DNA of 64,000 nucleotides from Thalassobellus sediminis (GTDB taxonomy: Bacteria; Bacteroidota; Bacteroidia; Flavobacteriales; Flavobacteriaceae), in assembly GCF_044386045.1 (NCBI RefSeq), contig NZ_JBISCD010000040.1, positions 1,178,001 to 1,242,000 on the forward strand. Reading direction: 5' to 3'. The translations under genes and the position numbers were made by a program. Each line of letters begins with the position of its first letter. The stretch's first letter is position 1. The notes beneath the pieces were generated by a model. That model was not told where the DNA came from. It saw only the letters and a program-made list of their open reading frames with translations, and searched no databases. This document shows positions 25,739 through 34,844 of the stretch, one piece after another.

Positions 25739-26296
25739 ATGAAAAATATTTTAATTCTAGTTATATTACTTTTTTATTTAGGAGCACATGCGCAATTGGG
25801 ATTAGCGAAAGGTGAGCTTTACGAAAAAGGGATTATTTATTTTAAAGACGGAACTTCAGAAGAAGGATTAATTAAAAGTAAATCATTTGGAGGGGTTAAG
25901 TTTAGAGAAAGTTTAGATTCTAAACCACAGTCATATGATTATAATGATATTGAAGGATATGACATTACAGAACATGGAAGTGTAAAGTATAGGTATAAAA
26001 AAGTTGGAGATTTTCATAAAATAATGAAAGTTATTAGATTAGGTAAAATGAATTTATATTCTGTCTTTGTTTCAAATGCAGGTACAGCAGGTGCAATGGG
26101 GCTGCCATCTTCACAAGGTAATATCTACTATATCGAAAAGAATCAGAAAGTAGTTAATATAGGAAGTAAAATAAGGAAAAATGAATGGTATTTATTTGAA
26201 GATTGTCCTATCCTATTAGAAAAAATTAAAAAAAAAGAATTTAAAAAATATGAGATTTTTAAAATTGTCAATTTTTATGATACAAAATGTAAATAA
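25739..26296 (+). CDS. Secreted hypothetical protein embedded in the arginine/proline cluster
   Basis: The product has 185 residues from ATG 25739. An upstream TTG at 25712 would overlap argD and interrupt the signal peptide context. A signal peptide (MKNILILVILLFYLGAHAQ) precedes a mature part with KGIIYFKDGTSEEGLIKSKSFGGVKFRE, resembling small beta-rich envelope proteins of Bacteroidota. I do not recognise a named family. Its exported nature does not fit amino acid synthesis, so it is probably a passenger in the operon. It sits between argD and proA with 131 bases after it. Confidence 0.8.
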   Translation: MKNILILVILLFYLGAHAQLGLAKGELYEKGIIYFKDGTSEEGLIKSKSFGGVKFRESLDSKPQSYDYNDIEGYDITEHGSVKYRYKKVGDFHKIMKVIRLGKMNLYSVFVSNAGTAGAMGLPSSQGNIYYIEKNQKVVNIGSKIRKNEWYLFEDCPILLEKIKKKEFKKYEIFKIVNFYDTKCK

Positions 26297-26374
26297 CTGA
26301 CTGATATTAATGGTTTTAAAGCGCTTAAAAAGGTTTTAGAATAATTATTTAAAATATTGAAATGCAGTTGCGTT

Positions 26375-26398
26375 ATTTCGACGAAAGGAGAAATCACA
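26375..26398. repeat. 24-bp intergenic repeat, copy 2
   Basis: Exact copy of 22642-22665 (starts ATTTCGACG, ends AAATCACA), here in the gap between the secreted protein and proA. Confidence 0.75.
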
Positions 26399-26427
26399 CA
26401 AGAAGCTAAACTGAAGACTAAAAAAAG

Positions 26428-27621
26428 ATGAACACCCTATTATCCATAGAAATAAGAAATGCGGTATTGCTAGAAATGGCAACACTTTTAGAAAATGAAA
26501 GAACAGCAATAATTGCTATTAATAAAACGGATTTAGACGCTTATAAGGGCGATGATATCTCTATGTTCGATCGTTTAAAAGTAGACGATTCGAAGGTAGA
26601 TGAAATGATTAAATCGGTAACCCATTTAGCTTCTCAAGAAGACCCCGTTGGTGTAGAACGTTTTAGTTTTAAGCATGACAATGGTATGCAGGTTTATAAT
26701 AAAACAGCATCCTTTGGTACGGTGTTAATTATTTATGAATCGCGTCCAGATGTTACGGTGGAAGCTGGAGGTATTGCCTTTAAATCAGGAAATAAAATTC
26801 TGTTAAAAGGGGGTAAAGAATCTTTAAAATCGAATTTAAAGATTGTTGAACTTTGGCACCAAGCATTAAAAAAACATGGTGCTTCTTCGGATTGGGTGGA
26901 GTATTTACAATTCAACAGAACCGAAACACAAGCTTTTTTAGAAAAACCAACACAGAAAGTCGATTTAATTGTGCCTCGTGGTGGCGAACGTTTAATTGCT
27001 TTTGTGAAAGAGCATGCTACTTGTCCAGTTATTATTAGTGGTCGTGGTAATAATTTTGTGTATGTACATAAGGAAGCCGATTTAGATATTGCTTTAGATG
27101 TTATTCTAAACGGGAAATCAAAAATATCAGCTTGTAATGCCCTAGATAAAGTTTTAATTGACGAAAGTTTACCTAATAAAGAGGAATTTGTAAACACGTT
27201 AATTTCAAAATTAAGTGATTCTAAAATTCAGGTTTTAGGAGATGGAGCAATTTCAAAATCTCATGGTGTAGAAGTTATAACTTCAGATGAAATCTGGTAT
27301 CAAGAATTTTTAGATTATAAAATCTTAATCGGAGAAATTGCATCTAATCAAGATACTATTGCTATGATAAATAAATATTCTGGCGGACATTCATCGGTTA
27401 TTGTAACAAGTAATGAGGCAGAAGCTAAGGCGTTTATGGAAAATGTTGATACAGCAGCTGTATATCATAATGCATCCACGCGTTTTACTGATGGCGGTCA
27501 ATTAGGACTTGGTGGCGAATTAGCCATTAGTACCGATAAATTACACCAACGTGGGCCAATTGGTTTGCAGCATTTAGTGACTAATAAATGGTATGTTCAT
27601 GGTAACGGGCAAATAAGATAG
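26428..27621 (+). CDS. proA: Glutamate-5-semialdehyde dehydrogenase (gamma-glutamyl phosphate reductase)
   Basis: NADPH reduction of gamma-glutamyl phosphate, second step of proline synthesis. The 397-residue ALDH-fold product has the conserved IYESRPDVTVEAGGIAFKSGNK block and the catalytic Cys in KISACNALDKVLI. The C-terminal stretch TRFTDGGQLGLGGELAISTDKLHQRGP is diagnostic for ProA. Unusually it precedes proB; most bacteria have proB-proA. The 1-base gap to proB indicates co-transcription. Confidence 0.96.
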   Translation: MNTLLSIEIRNAVLLEMATLLENERTAIIAINKTDLDAYKGDDISMFDRLKVDDSKVDEMIKSVTHLASQEDPVGVERFSFKHDNGMQVYNKTASFGTVLIIYESRPDVTVEAGGIAFKSGNKILLKGGKESLKSNLKIVELWHQALKKHGASSDWVEYLQFNRTETQAFLEKPTQKVDLIVPRGGERLIAFVKEHATCPVIISGRGNNFVYVHKEADLDIALDVILNGKSKISACNALDKVLIDESLPNKEEFVNTLISKLSDSKIQVLGDGAISKSHGVEVITSDEIWYQEFLDYKILIGEIASNQDTIAMINKYSGGHSSVIVTSNEAEAKAFMENVDTAAVYHNASTRFTDGGQLGLGGELAISTDKLHQRGPIGLQHLVTNKWYVHGNGQIR

Positions 27622-27622
27622 C

Positions 27623-28384
27623 ATGAAGAAAAAGCGCATATTACTAAAAATAGGGTCAAATACACTTACCAAAGAAACCGATAATATTTCTAGAGGTAAA
27701 ATTGAAGATTTAGCTAGTCAAATAGCAAAACTTCAAGATACTTGCGAGTTTATTATTGTGAGTTCTGGGGCTATTGCTGTGGCAAAACAGTTTGTAAAAC
27801 TTGAAAGTCAGCGTAAAGAGCTTTTTGTAAAACAAGCTTTGGCGTCTATTGGTCAGCCACATCTTATACGAATTTATCAAGAAATTTTTAGAGAATATGG
27901 GTTGTTAACCTCTCAGTGTTTGTTGTCGTATTCCGATTTTGAAAAAGATCAGAGTAAAACCAATATTGTAAATACAATAAATGTGCTCGTTAATAATAAT
28001 TACATCCCTATTATTAATGAAAATGACACAGTAGCTACCGATGAAATTAAATTTGGAGATAATGATAAATTAGGCGCGTTAACCGCTTCGCTTTTAGAGG
28101 TCGATTTATTTATTATTGCAACAAATACCAATGGTATTTATACCAAAGCCTCTATGGAAAGTGGGAAGCCAGAAACCATTGAATTGGTTCAGGATTTTGA
28201 TGCTTTAATAAATCAAGTAGTGAATTCAAAATCAACACATGGTAGCGGAGGTATGCAATCTAAAATTGAAGCAGCATCAGTAGCAAAAAAAGCAAATATT
28301 GAAACTTGGATTGTAAACGGTTTAGAAGATGATTTTATAACCAATGCGTTTGAAAATAAAGTACCGTTTACTAAAATAAAATAA
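27623..28384 (+). CDS. proB: Glutamate 5-kinase, short form without PUA domain
   Basis: Phosphorylates glutamate at the gamma carboxyl, the committed and normally proline-inhibited step. At 253 residues it contains only the amino acid kinase domain: LKIGSNTLTKE at the N-terminus, VSSGAIAVAKQ, NENDTVATDEIKFGDNDKLGALTA and the GGMQSKIEAA loop. The C-terminal PUA domain of the longer (about 367-residue) enzyme is absent, as in several Bacteroidota. It lies 1 base after proA and 1 base before a GNAT gene. Confidence 0.95.
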   Translation: MKKKRILLKIGSNTLTKETDNISRGKIEDLASQIAKLQDTCEFIIVSSGAIAVAKQFVKLESQRKELFVKQALASIGQPHLIRIYQEIFREYGLLTSQCLLSYSDFEKDQSKTNIVNTINVLVNNNYIPIINENDTVATDEIKFGDNDKLGALTASLLEVDLFIIATNTNGIYTKASMESGKPETIELVQDFDALINQVVNSKSTHGSGGMQSKIEAASVAKKANIETWIVNGLEDDFITNAFENKVPFTKIK

Positions 28385-28385
28385 T

Positions 28386-28820
28386 TTGATTTTTAAATAT
28401 ATTGGTATTAATGATAGTTTGTATGAAGAGACAGTAGAGTTGAGGGAAAATGCTTTTTTTAAAGGAATGCCAAATACTATAGATTTAATTAATGATAATT
28501 TTGAGTTGAAAGGTATTCATTTAGTGTGCTTGAAGAAAGAAGAGGTTATTGGTACAGGGCGTTTGAATATTGAAAACGGAATCAGTATCATATCTCAAAT
28601 GGCGATAAAACCAAACTACCAAAAAGAAGGTATTGGTGCTAAAATATTAAATGAGTTAGTTAGATATAGTAAAGAAAAAGGAATATTTGAAATTAAACTT
28701 AGCGCAAGAGAAACAGCGATTGCGTTTTATGAAAAATTTAATTTTGTAGCCTTTGGAAATAAATACCCATCAAAGAAAACAGGAATTATCCATCAGCAGA
28801 TGGAATTGAAAATAGAATAA
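28386..28820 (+). CDS. GNAT family N-acetyltransferase (small)
   Basis: The 144-residue product starts at TTG 28386, one base after the proB stop. No ATG lies nearby, and the first residues MIFKYIGIND match family N-termini. The acetyl-CoA motif is MAIKPNYQKEGIGAKILNELV, followed by EIKLSARETAIAFYEKFNF, the usual GNAT strand-helix end. The substrate is unknown. It is tightly coupled between proB and argF', so an amino-acid-related acceptor is possible. It is a second, weaker candidate for the missing glutamate N-acyltransferase. Confidence 0.88.
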   Translation: MIFKYIGINDSLYEETVELRENAFFKGMPNTIDLINDNFELKGIHLVCLKKEEVIGTGRLNIENGISIISQMAIKPNYQKEGIGAKILNELVRYSKEKGIFEIKLSARETAIAFYEKFNFVAFGNKYPSKKTGIIHQQMELKIE

Positions 28821-28821
28821 C

Positions 28822-29760
28822 ATGAAACATTACACATCCATAAACGACATCGATAATATCAATTCATGGATTGAAGACGCAAAAGCTTTAAAAGAAAATC
28901 CTTTAAGTGATATTGAATTAGGAAAAAATAAAACACTGGGCTTATTATTTTTTAATTCAAGTTTACGTACGCGTTTAAGTACGCAGAAGGCGGCATTGAA
29001 TTTAGGAATGAATCCAATTGTTATGAATGTTTCTGGTGATGCTTGGGGTATTGAATTTGGAGACGGCACGGTTATGAACGGAAATACTGCAGAGCATATT
29101 AAAGAAGCGGCAGCAGTGGTGTCTCAATATTGTGATGTTATTGCGGTAAGAGCGTTTCCAACGCTTACCGATAAGGAAAAAGATGAAAGTGAACAGGTGT
29201 TGAATTCATTTAAAAAATTTGCATCCGTACCCATTGTTAATATGGAAAGTGCTACAGGACACCCGTTACAAGGATTAACCGATGCGCTTACCATTTCAGA
29301 ACATGCAAAAACTAAGAAGCCAAAAGTCGTGTTAAGTTGGGCGCCACATATTAAAGCCTTACCTCATGCGGTAGCGAATAGTTTTACACAAGCCATGCAA
29401 AAAATGGATGTGGAGTTTGTTATTGCAAATCCTGAAGGTTATGATTTGAGTTCAGAAATCACAGGAGATACACCAATAATTCACAACCAAGAAGAAGCTT
29501 TTAAAGATGCCGATTTTGTATATGTGAAAAACTGGAGTTCGTATGAAGATTACGGAAAAGTGATAAATACAGATCCTAATTGGATGATAACCAAAGAGAA
29601 ATTAGGTGATGCTAAATTCATGCACTGTTTACCTGTAAGACGTAATGTTATTGTTGAAGATGCTGTTTTAGATAGTGATAGTTCATTAGTGATAGAACAA
29701 GCTAATAACAGAACATACGCAGCACAATTGGTGTTAAAGAAGATATTAGAGAATTTATAA
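28822..29760 (+). CDS. argF': N-succinylornithine carbamoyltransferase (SOTCase-type)
   Basis: Transfers carbamoyl to N-acyl-ornithine in the Bacteroidota arginine pathway. The 312-residue product matches Bacteroides fragilis SOTCase in layout: FFNSSLRTRLSTQKAALNLGMN (carbamoyl phosphate site), VLSWAPH, and the FMHCLPVRRN motif with the catalytic Cys. At the position of SOTCase Pro90, which in acetylornithine enzymes is Glu, this protein has Ala90 (GNTAEHI). As I recall the published mutant work, Glu-to-Ala there also shifts preference to the succinylated substrate, so succinyl is favoured, but the residue is unusual. 1 base separates it from the GNAT gene. Confidence 0.94.
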   Translation: MKHYTSINDIDNINSWIEDAKALKENPLSDIELGKNKTLGLLFFNSSLRTRLSTQKAALNLGMNPIVMNVSGDAWGIEFGDGTVMNGNTAEHIKEAAAVVSQYCDVIAVRAFPTLTDKEKDESEQVLNSFKKFASVPIVNMESATGHPLQGLTDALTISEHAKTKKPKVVLSWAPHIKALPHAVANSFTQAMQKMDVEFVIANPEGYDLSSEITGDTPIIHNQEEAFKDADFVYVKNWSSYEDYGKVINTDPNWMITKEKLGDAKFMHCLPVRRNVIVEDAVLDSDSSLVIEQANNRTYAAQLVLKKILENL

Positions 29761-29768
29761 AAAATAGT

Positions 29769-29792
29769 GTCAGGTTGAGCGTAGTCGAAACC
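29769..29792. repeat. Flavobacterial intergenic repeat-like element
   Basis: GTCAGGTTGAGCGTAGTCGA and the following AACC resemble a dispersed intergenic motif I recall from flavobacterial genomes. Only one copy is in this window, so the repeat status is from memory. Confidence 0.4.
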
Positions 29793-29812
29793 CATTCAAA
29801 ATAAAAACTTAA

Positions 29813-30589
29813 ATGGAAAAATTATCCATAGTAAAAATAGGAGGAAACATCATAGAAGACGAAGCGTCTTTAAATGCTTTTTTAGAACTGTTTTCTAATT
29901 TAGAAGGCCATAAAATTTTGGTGCATGGTGGCGGAAAACGTGCGACTCATATCGCATCAAAATTGGGTATAGAGTCTAAAATGGTTAATGGTAGACGCAT
30001 TACTGATGCCGAAACTTTAGAAGTTATTACTATGGTTTACGGTGGGTTGGTAAATAAAAATGTGGTTGCTAAACTACAGGCTTTAAATACCGATGCTATT
30101 GGTTTAACAGGAGCCGATATAAACAGTATTACATCAGAAAAAAGACCTGTAAAAGAAGTTGATTTTGGTTTTGTTGGCGATGTTAAAAAAGTGGCTCATA
30201 ATTCCATTGATAAATTAATTAAAGCCGATTTTACGCCTGTTTTTTGTGCCATTACGCACGATAATAACGGACAACTTTTAAACACGAATGCAGATACCAT
30301 TACATCGCAAGTAGCTGTGGGTATGAGTAATTTATACGAAACTTCTATTTATTATTGTTTCGAATTAAATGGTGTTTTAAAAGATATCAACGATAAAAAT
30401 TCTGTTATCAAACACATAGATGCTTCTTTATATAAAGAATTATTAGAGCAAGGTATTATTGCAGATGGCATGTTGCCGAAGTTAGAAAATTGTTTTGATG
30501 CATTAAATAATGGTGTAAAAAGCATAAACATGGGAAATACTTCGATGTTAACCCAAGAAAATGATAATTTTACAACCATAACTTTATAA
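29813..30589 (+). CDS. argB: Acetyl(succinyl)glutamate kinase
   Basis: Phosphorylates N-acyl-glutamate, second arginine step. The 258-residue amino acid kinase has the KIGGNIIED N-terminus, the nucleotide/acyl-binding VHGGGKRAT, MVNGRRITD and the closing glycine loop (DGMLPKLENCFDAL). The length is that of the short, typically arginine-insensitive class. It is followed 3 bases later by the deacylase gene. With argC and argD earlier in the cluster all ring-forming steps are present. Confidence 0.95.
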   Translation: MEKLSIVKIGGNIIEDEASLNAFLELFSNLEGHKILVHGGGKRATHIASKLGIESKMVNGRRITDAETLEVITMVYGGLVNKNVVAKLQALNTDAIGLTGADINSITSEKRPVKEVDFGFVGDVKKVAHNSIDKLIKADFTPVFCAITHDNNGQLLNTNADTITSQVAVGMSNLYETSIYYCFELNGVLKDINDKNSVIKHIDASLYKELLEQGIIADGMLPKLENCFDALNNGVKSINMGNTSMLTQENDNFTTITL

Positions 30590-30592
30590 AGG

Positions 30593-31654
30593 ATGTTACA
30601 GGAATTAACAAATAACGCGATATCACTATTAAAAAAGTTGATTGAAACGCAGTCTTTTTCAACAGAAGAGGAGCCAACTGCGGCGCATATTGAAGCATGG
30701 TTTACACAGTATGACATTCCATTTAATAGAACCAAAAATAATGTTTGGTCAACTAATAAATATTTTGATGAAAGTAAGCCAACACTGTTGTTAAACTCAC
30801 ATCACGACACCGTAAAACCAAATAGTGCTTATACTAACGATCCGTTTAAAGCCACTGTAGAAGATGGTAAATTATACGGTTTAGGGAGTAATGATGCCGG
30901 TGGTTGTTTGGTGTCTTTAATGGCCACATTTACTTATTTTTATAATCATAAAGATTTAAAATATAATTTAGTTATTGTCGCTTCCGCGGAAGAAGAAAAT
31001 AGCGGTCCAAATGGACTAAATAGTATGTTAGCTGTTATTCCAAAAATTGATGTTGCTATTGTAGGCGAACCCACGTTGATGAATCTTGCTGTTGCCGAAA
31101 AAGGGTTGGTGGTATTTGAAGCCGTTATAGAAGGTACTCCAAGTCACGCTGCACATCCAAACGATAATAACGCCATTTATAATAGTATTGAAGCTTTACA
31201 GTGGTTTAAAGATTTAAAGTTTGAAAAAGGATCAGAAGCTTTAGGCGATGTGAAGTTAACTGTAACACAAATAAATGCAGGTTCACAACATAATGTGGTG
31301 CCAGGGCATGTAGATTTGGTTATTGATGTTCGTGTTAATGATGCTTATACTAATGCCGAAATAGCTGCCTTTTTACAAGAAAATGCACCTGTTACAAGTA
31401 TAAAACCTCGTAGTTTGCGTTTAAATTCATCATCCATTCCATTAGATCACGATTTAGTAAAAGCTGGAATTGCTATGGGAAGAACGACCTATGGTTCACC
31501 AACATTATCAGATCAAGCCGTGTTATCTTGTCCGAGTTTAAAATTAGGGCCTGGAGATAGTACACGTTCGCATTCGGCAAATGAGTTTATTTATGTGAAT
31601 GAGATTGAAGAAGGTATTAAGATTTATGTGGAATTATTAGAAAAAGTATTGTAG
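30593..31654 (+). CDS. argE: M20 family acetylornithine (succinylcitrulline) deacylase
   Basis: The 353-residue metal-dependent deacylase carries the M20 signatures: LLLNSHHDTVKP (first metal His plus Asp), GLGSNDAGGCLVSLMA (bridging Asp), SAEEENSGPNG (general-base Glu-Glu pair) and IVGEPT. The dimerisation lid is followed by GPGDSTRSHSANEF with the last metal His. In a carbamoyl-before-deacylation pathway like that of Bacteroides, it should remove the acyl group from N-acyl-citrulline to give citrulline for ArgG. The assignment to this step is from cluster logic. Confidence 0.92.
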   Translation: MLQELTNNAISLLKKLIETQSFSTEEEPTAAHIEAWFTQYDIPFNRTKNNVWSTNKYFDESKPTLLLNSHHDTVKPNSAYTNDPFKATVEDGKLYGLGSNDAGGCLVSLMATFTYFYNHKDLKYNLVIVASAEEENSGPNGLNSMLAVIPKIDVAIVGEPTLMNLAVAEKGLVVFEAVIEGTPSHAAHPNDNNAIYNSIEALQWFKDLKFEKGSEALGDVKLTVTQINAGSQHNVVPGHVDLVIDVRVNDAYTNAEIAAFLQENAPVTSIKPRSLRLNSSSIPLDHDLVKAGIAMGRTTYGSPTLSDQAVLSCPSLKLGPGDSTRSHSANEFIYVNEIEEGIKIYVELLEKVL

Positions 31655-31774
31655 AAGAAACAAGAATATAGAATCAAGAAACAAGACTAAAATGTAGTAC
31701 GTAATAGTCTTTGTTCTAAAAGCGAAGCGGTCTTTTATCTTGATTCTAAATTTTAAGAATTAAAATTTATAAAA

Positions 31775-33049
31775 ATGAAACTCTGGGACAAAGGCATATC
31801 AATCGATAAAAAAATAGAACAATTTACTGTTGGAAACGATAGAGAAATTGATATTCATATAGCAAAGTACGATGTAATTGCATCTAAAGCACATGCTAAA
31901 ATGCTTCAAAAAATAGGCATTCTTTCGGTTGAAGAATTGGTGGAGTTATTAGGCGGATTAAAAGTGTTAGAAGATCAAATTGAAAACGGCACGTTTGTTA
32001 TCGATCCTCAGTTTGAAGACGTACACTCTAAAATAGAATTTGAGCTTACCAAAACCTTAGGTGATGTTGGTAAAAAAATCCACACAGCACGTTCTAGAAA
32101 CGATCAAGTTTTAGTAGCGCTTAATCTCTATTACAAAGAGAATTTAAAAATTGTAAAAGATAAAACACAAACGTTTTTCAATACGCTTTTAGATTTAGCT
32201 TATACTTATAAAGATAAAGTTCTACCAGGTTATACACACTTACAAGTGGCTATGCCATCATCGTTCGGGTTGTGGTTTTCTGCCTATGCAGAACTTATGA
32301 TAGACGATGTTTATTTATTAGATGCAGCCATTAAAACAGTAGATCAAAATCCTTTAGGTTCTGCCGCTGGTTACGGAAGCTCTTTTCCAATAGATAGAGA
32401 ATTAACAACCAAAGAAATGGAATTTGCAACCTTAAAATACAATGTGGTTGCGGCACAAATGGGACGTGGTAAAAATGAACGTACTATTGCAGCTGCTTTA
32501 GTTGGTTTGTGTAATACTATGGCGCGTTTTGCTATGGATACTTGTTTGTATATGAGTCAGAATTTCGGATTTATTACTTTTCCAGATGAATTAACAACAG
32601 GAAGCAGTATTATGCCCCACAAAAAGAACCCTGATGTGTTTGAATTAATTCGTGGGAAGTGTAATAAAATACAAGCCTTACAAAGCGAAATGATTCTTAT
32701 AACGAATAACTTACCAAGTGGCTACCACAGAGATTTTCAGTTATTAAAAGAAAATATGATTGCTGCTTTTGAAGAAATAAAAGATATTCTAGATATTTTT
32801 AATTATTCTATTCAGCAAATAATTGTGAAAGATATTGATGTAAATAGCGATTTGTATAAATACCTATTTACGGTAGATAATATAAATACTTTGGTTGTAG
32901 AAGGGCAAAGTTTTAGAGAAGCTTATCAAAAAATTGGCGGACAAGTACAAGACGGTACCTATGTTCCTGATACGTCTAAACACCATACGCATGTTGGTAG
33001 TATTCATAATTTATGTTTAGATAAGATTAGAGATAAGTTTCCTGAGTAG
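31775..33049 (+). CDS. argH: Argininosuccinate lyase
   Basis: Splits argininosuccinate into arginine and fumarate, the final pathway step. The 424-residue fumarase/aspartase superfamily product has the IHTARSRNDQV motif, the TAYTHLQ-equivalent PGYTHLQVAMPS, and the superfamily signature TGSSIMPHKKNPD with the catalytic serine loop. It is slightly shorter than E. coli ArgH (457) at the C-terminus. A 120-base gap precedes it and the DUF3703 gene follows by 18 bases. Confidence 0.96.
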   Translation: MKLWDKGISIDKKIEQFTVGNDREIDIHIAKYDVIASKAHAKMLQKIGILSVEELVELLGGLKVLEDQIENGTFVIDPQFEDVHSKIEFELTKTLGDVGKKIHTARSRNDQVLVALNLYYKENLKIVKDKTQTFFNTLLDLAYTYKDKVLPGYTHLQVAMPSSFGLWFSAYAELMIDDVYLLDAAIKTVDQNPLGSAAGYGSSFPIDRELTTKEMEFATLKYNVVAAQMGRGKNERTIAAALVGLCNTMARFAMDTCLYMSQNFGFITFPDELTTGSSIMPHKKNPDVFELIRGKCNKIQALQSEMILITNNLPSGYHRDFQLLKENMIAAFEEIKDILDIFNYSIQQIIVKDIDVNSDLYKYLFTVDNINTLVVEGQSFREAYQKIGGQVQDGTYVPDTSKHHTHVGSIHNLCLDKIRDKFPE

Positions 33050-33067
33050 AAAACTTAAAAAACAGAT

Positions 33068-33439
33068 ATGAAATTTTACACTTCGATTCCAAAAAGTCTG
33101 AAACCCTATTATAAAGCTGAATTAGTAAAATACAGAAACGAGTTCTTAAGCGGGAATTTGAAAAGTGCTTGGAGTCATTTGGAAAGAGCTCATATAATTG
33201 GACAAAAATATCCTTATGCTCATACATTTGTACATTGGAAAATGTTACAATTCGGAATTAAAATAAAAAGTGGAAAAGAAATTATGGGACAAATTCCACG
33301 TCTGATTTTTGGGGGTGTGAAATCGTTTGTTGGAAAAATTCCTGTTGGAAACCCTGGAGGATCTAATGTTCCTCTATTAAAGGCATTTCCAATTGAAAAA
33401 GAATTAGAAGATATTTTTGTGAAAGCAGGAGTTAGTTAA
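33068..33439 (+). CDS. DUF3703 family protein
   Basis: The 123-residue product has the pattern AWSHLERAHIIGQKYPYAH, HWKMLQFGIK, GQIPRLIFGGV and GKIPVGNPGG, which I recognise as DUF3703. No catalytic role is known for the family. It is at the 3' end of the arginine/proline cluster, 18 bases after argH. Whether it acts in amino acid metabolism is unknown. Confidence 0.82.
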   Translation: MKFYTSIPKSLKPYYKAELVKYRNEFLSGNLKSAWSHLERAHIIGQKYPYAHTFVHWKMLQFGIKIKSGKEIMGQIPRLIFGGVKSFVGKIPVGNPGGSNVPLLKAFPIEKELEDIFVKAGVS

Positions 33440-33570
33440 TTGAACTTCTTCGTTTTCTTTTTTCTGCGTTAAGGATTGCAATGAATATCCTTTTTGAGAG
33501 GTACGAACAAAAAGATTGTAATGGAAAGCCTGACCCCTTTTTCGGGGTAACGCCCAAATAAATAAAAGCA

Positions 33571-33601
33571 TTAAAAAAGCGCATCGGTTACAATGCGCTT
33601 T
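33571..33601 (-). terminator. Rho-independent terminator after leuB
   Basis: AAAGCGCAT (33576-33584) and ATGCGCTTT (33593-33601) form a 9-bp stem. Read on the minus strand it is followed by a T run. It ends the leuA-leuB transcript and lies convergent to the arginine cluster. Confidence 0.85.
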
Positions 33602-33645
33602 AAACGAATCCCAATATTTTTTGTTTTGGTGACTAACTCAAATAA

Positions 33646-34764
33646 TTAAATAATTGTGGACTGTCCTAAATGTATGTTGGTAAAGTTTAAGTTGGTTTCA
33701 TCAGGATTGTTTATAAAATCTTCAATAAAATCGCCAACTTTGGTGGTTGTTATATTATCGTATTTGGTATTTAAATCGGGTGTGGTAATATGTAGTTTTA
33801 ACGATTTGTCTACTGCTTCACGTACTAAGGCAGCTTCATCGTCTAATCCAAAATGCTCTAATAACATGGCTGCCGATAAAATAGAAGCTATTGGGTTGGC
33901 AATACCTTTATTAGCTGCTTTGGTGTAAGCACCGTGGATAGGCTCAAACATAGCATGATCTTTCCCTATAGATGCTGATGCTAATAAACCTATAGAGCCA
34001 ACAATAACACTGGCTTCTTCAGATAGGATATCACCAAACATATTTTCGGTTAAAATAACATCAAACTGTCTTGGGTTAATAATTAGCTCCATAGCCGCAT
34101 TATCAATATACATATAAACGATTTCAACATCTGGATATTGAGGTGCTAATTCTTGCACTATTCTGCGCCAAAGACGAGAACTTTCTAACACATTCGCTTT
34201 ATCAACTAAAGTTAATTTACGTTTTCTAGATTGTGCTGCCTGAAACGCTAAATGTGCAATGCGCTCTATTTCATGACGTGTATATTTACAGATGTCAGAA
34301 GCTGTATTACCGTCGTCACTTAATTGTTTTTCACCAAAATAAATACCACTTGTTAATTCTCTATAAATAAGAATGTTGGTGTCTTTAATTTGGGCTTTCT
34401 TTAAAGAAGATTTGTTTAGTAAATCTTCGTAAGCTATAACAGGTCTAATATTTGTATATAAATCAAGTGTTTTTCTAAGACCTAAAAGGCCTTGTTCTGG
34501 TCTTATAGTGGCATTAGGATCTATATCATATTTTGTATTGCCAATAGCACCAAATAAAATAGCATCTGCATTTTCACAGGTGTTAATAGTTGCTTCTGGT
34601 AACGGAATACCAGTTTTGTCTATAGCAGAAGCTCCTACTAATCCGTAATTGAAAGTAAATACGTGGTTAAACTCCATAGCAATAGCTTTCAAAACCTTAA
34701 CGGCTTGTGCTGTAACTTCTGGACCAATACCATCACCAGGTAAAACGGCAATATTTAGTTTCAT
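33646..34764 (-). CDS. leuB: 3-isopropylmalate dehydrogenase
   Basis: Oxidises and decarboxylates 3-isopropylmalate to 2-ketoisocaproate in leucine synthesis (NAD+, divalent metal). The 372-residue product has the N-terminal PGDGIGPEV, the substrate arginine region LRKTLDLYTNIRPV, and VDKANVLESSRLWR. The family signature reads LTENMFGDILSEEASVIVGSIGLL, and HGAYTKAANKGIANP binds NAD. leuA lies 80 bases upstream on the same strand. leuC and leuD are not in the window. Confidence 0.96.
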   Translation of the reverse strand: MKLNIAVLPGDGIGPEVTAQAVKVLKAIAMEFNHVFTFNYGLVGASAIDKTGIPLPEATINTCENADAILFGAIGNTKYDIDPNATIRPEQGLLGLRKTLDLYTNIRPVIAYEDLLNKSSLKKAQIKDTNILIYRELTSGIYFGEKQLSDDGNTASDICKYTRHEIERIAHLAFQAAQSRKRKLTLVDKANVLESSRLWRRIVQELAPQYPDVEIVYMYIDNAAMELIINPRQFDVILTENMFGDILSEEASVIVGSIGLLASASIGKDHAMFEPIHGAYTKAANKGIANPIASILSAAMLLEHFGLDDEAALVREAVDKSLKLHITTPDLNTKYDNITTTKVGDFIEDFINNPDETNLNFTNIHLGQSTII

Positions 34765-34844
34765 TTAAATTGATTTGGTTTCCTTAACCGGAAAAGTAAT
34801 TATAAAATATAAGATATTAGTTTAAACTAATGAAATTTATTCGA

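Noticed and set aside
26733..27197. 154-codon minus-strand frame
   Set aside because: It lies entirely inside proA in the opposite strand. The codon use mirrors the sense gene and the sense protein is a full-length family member.
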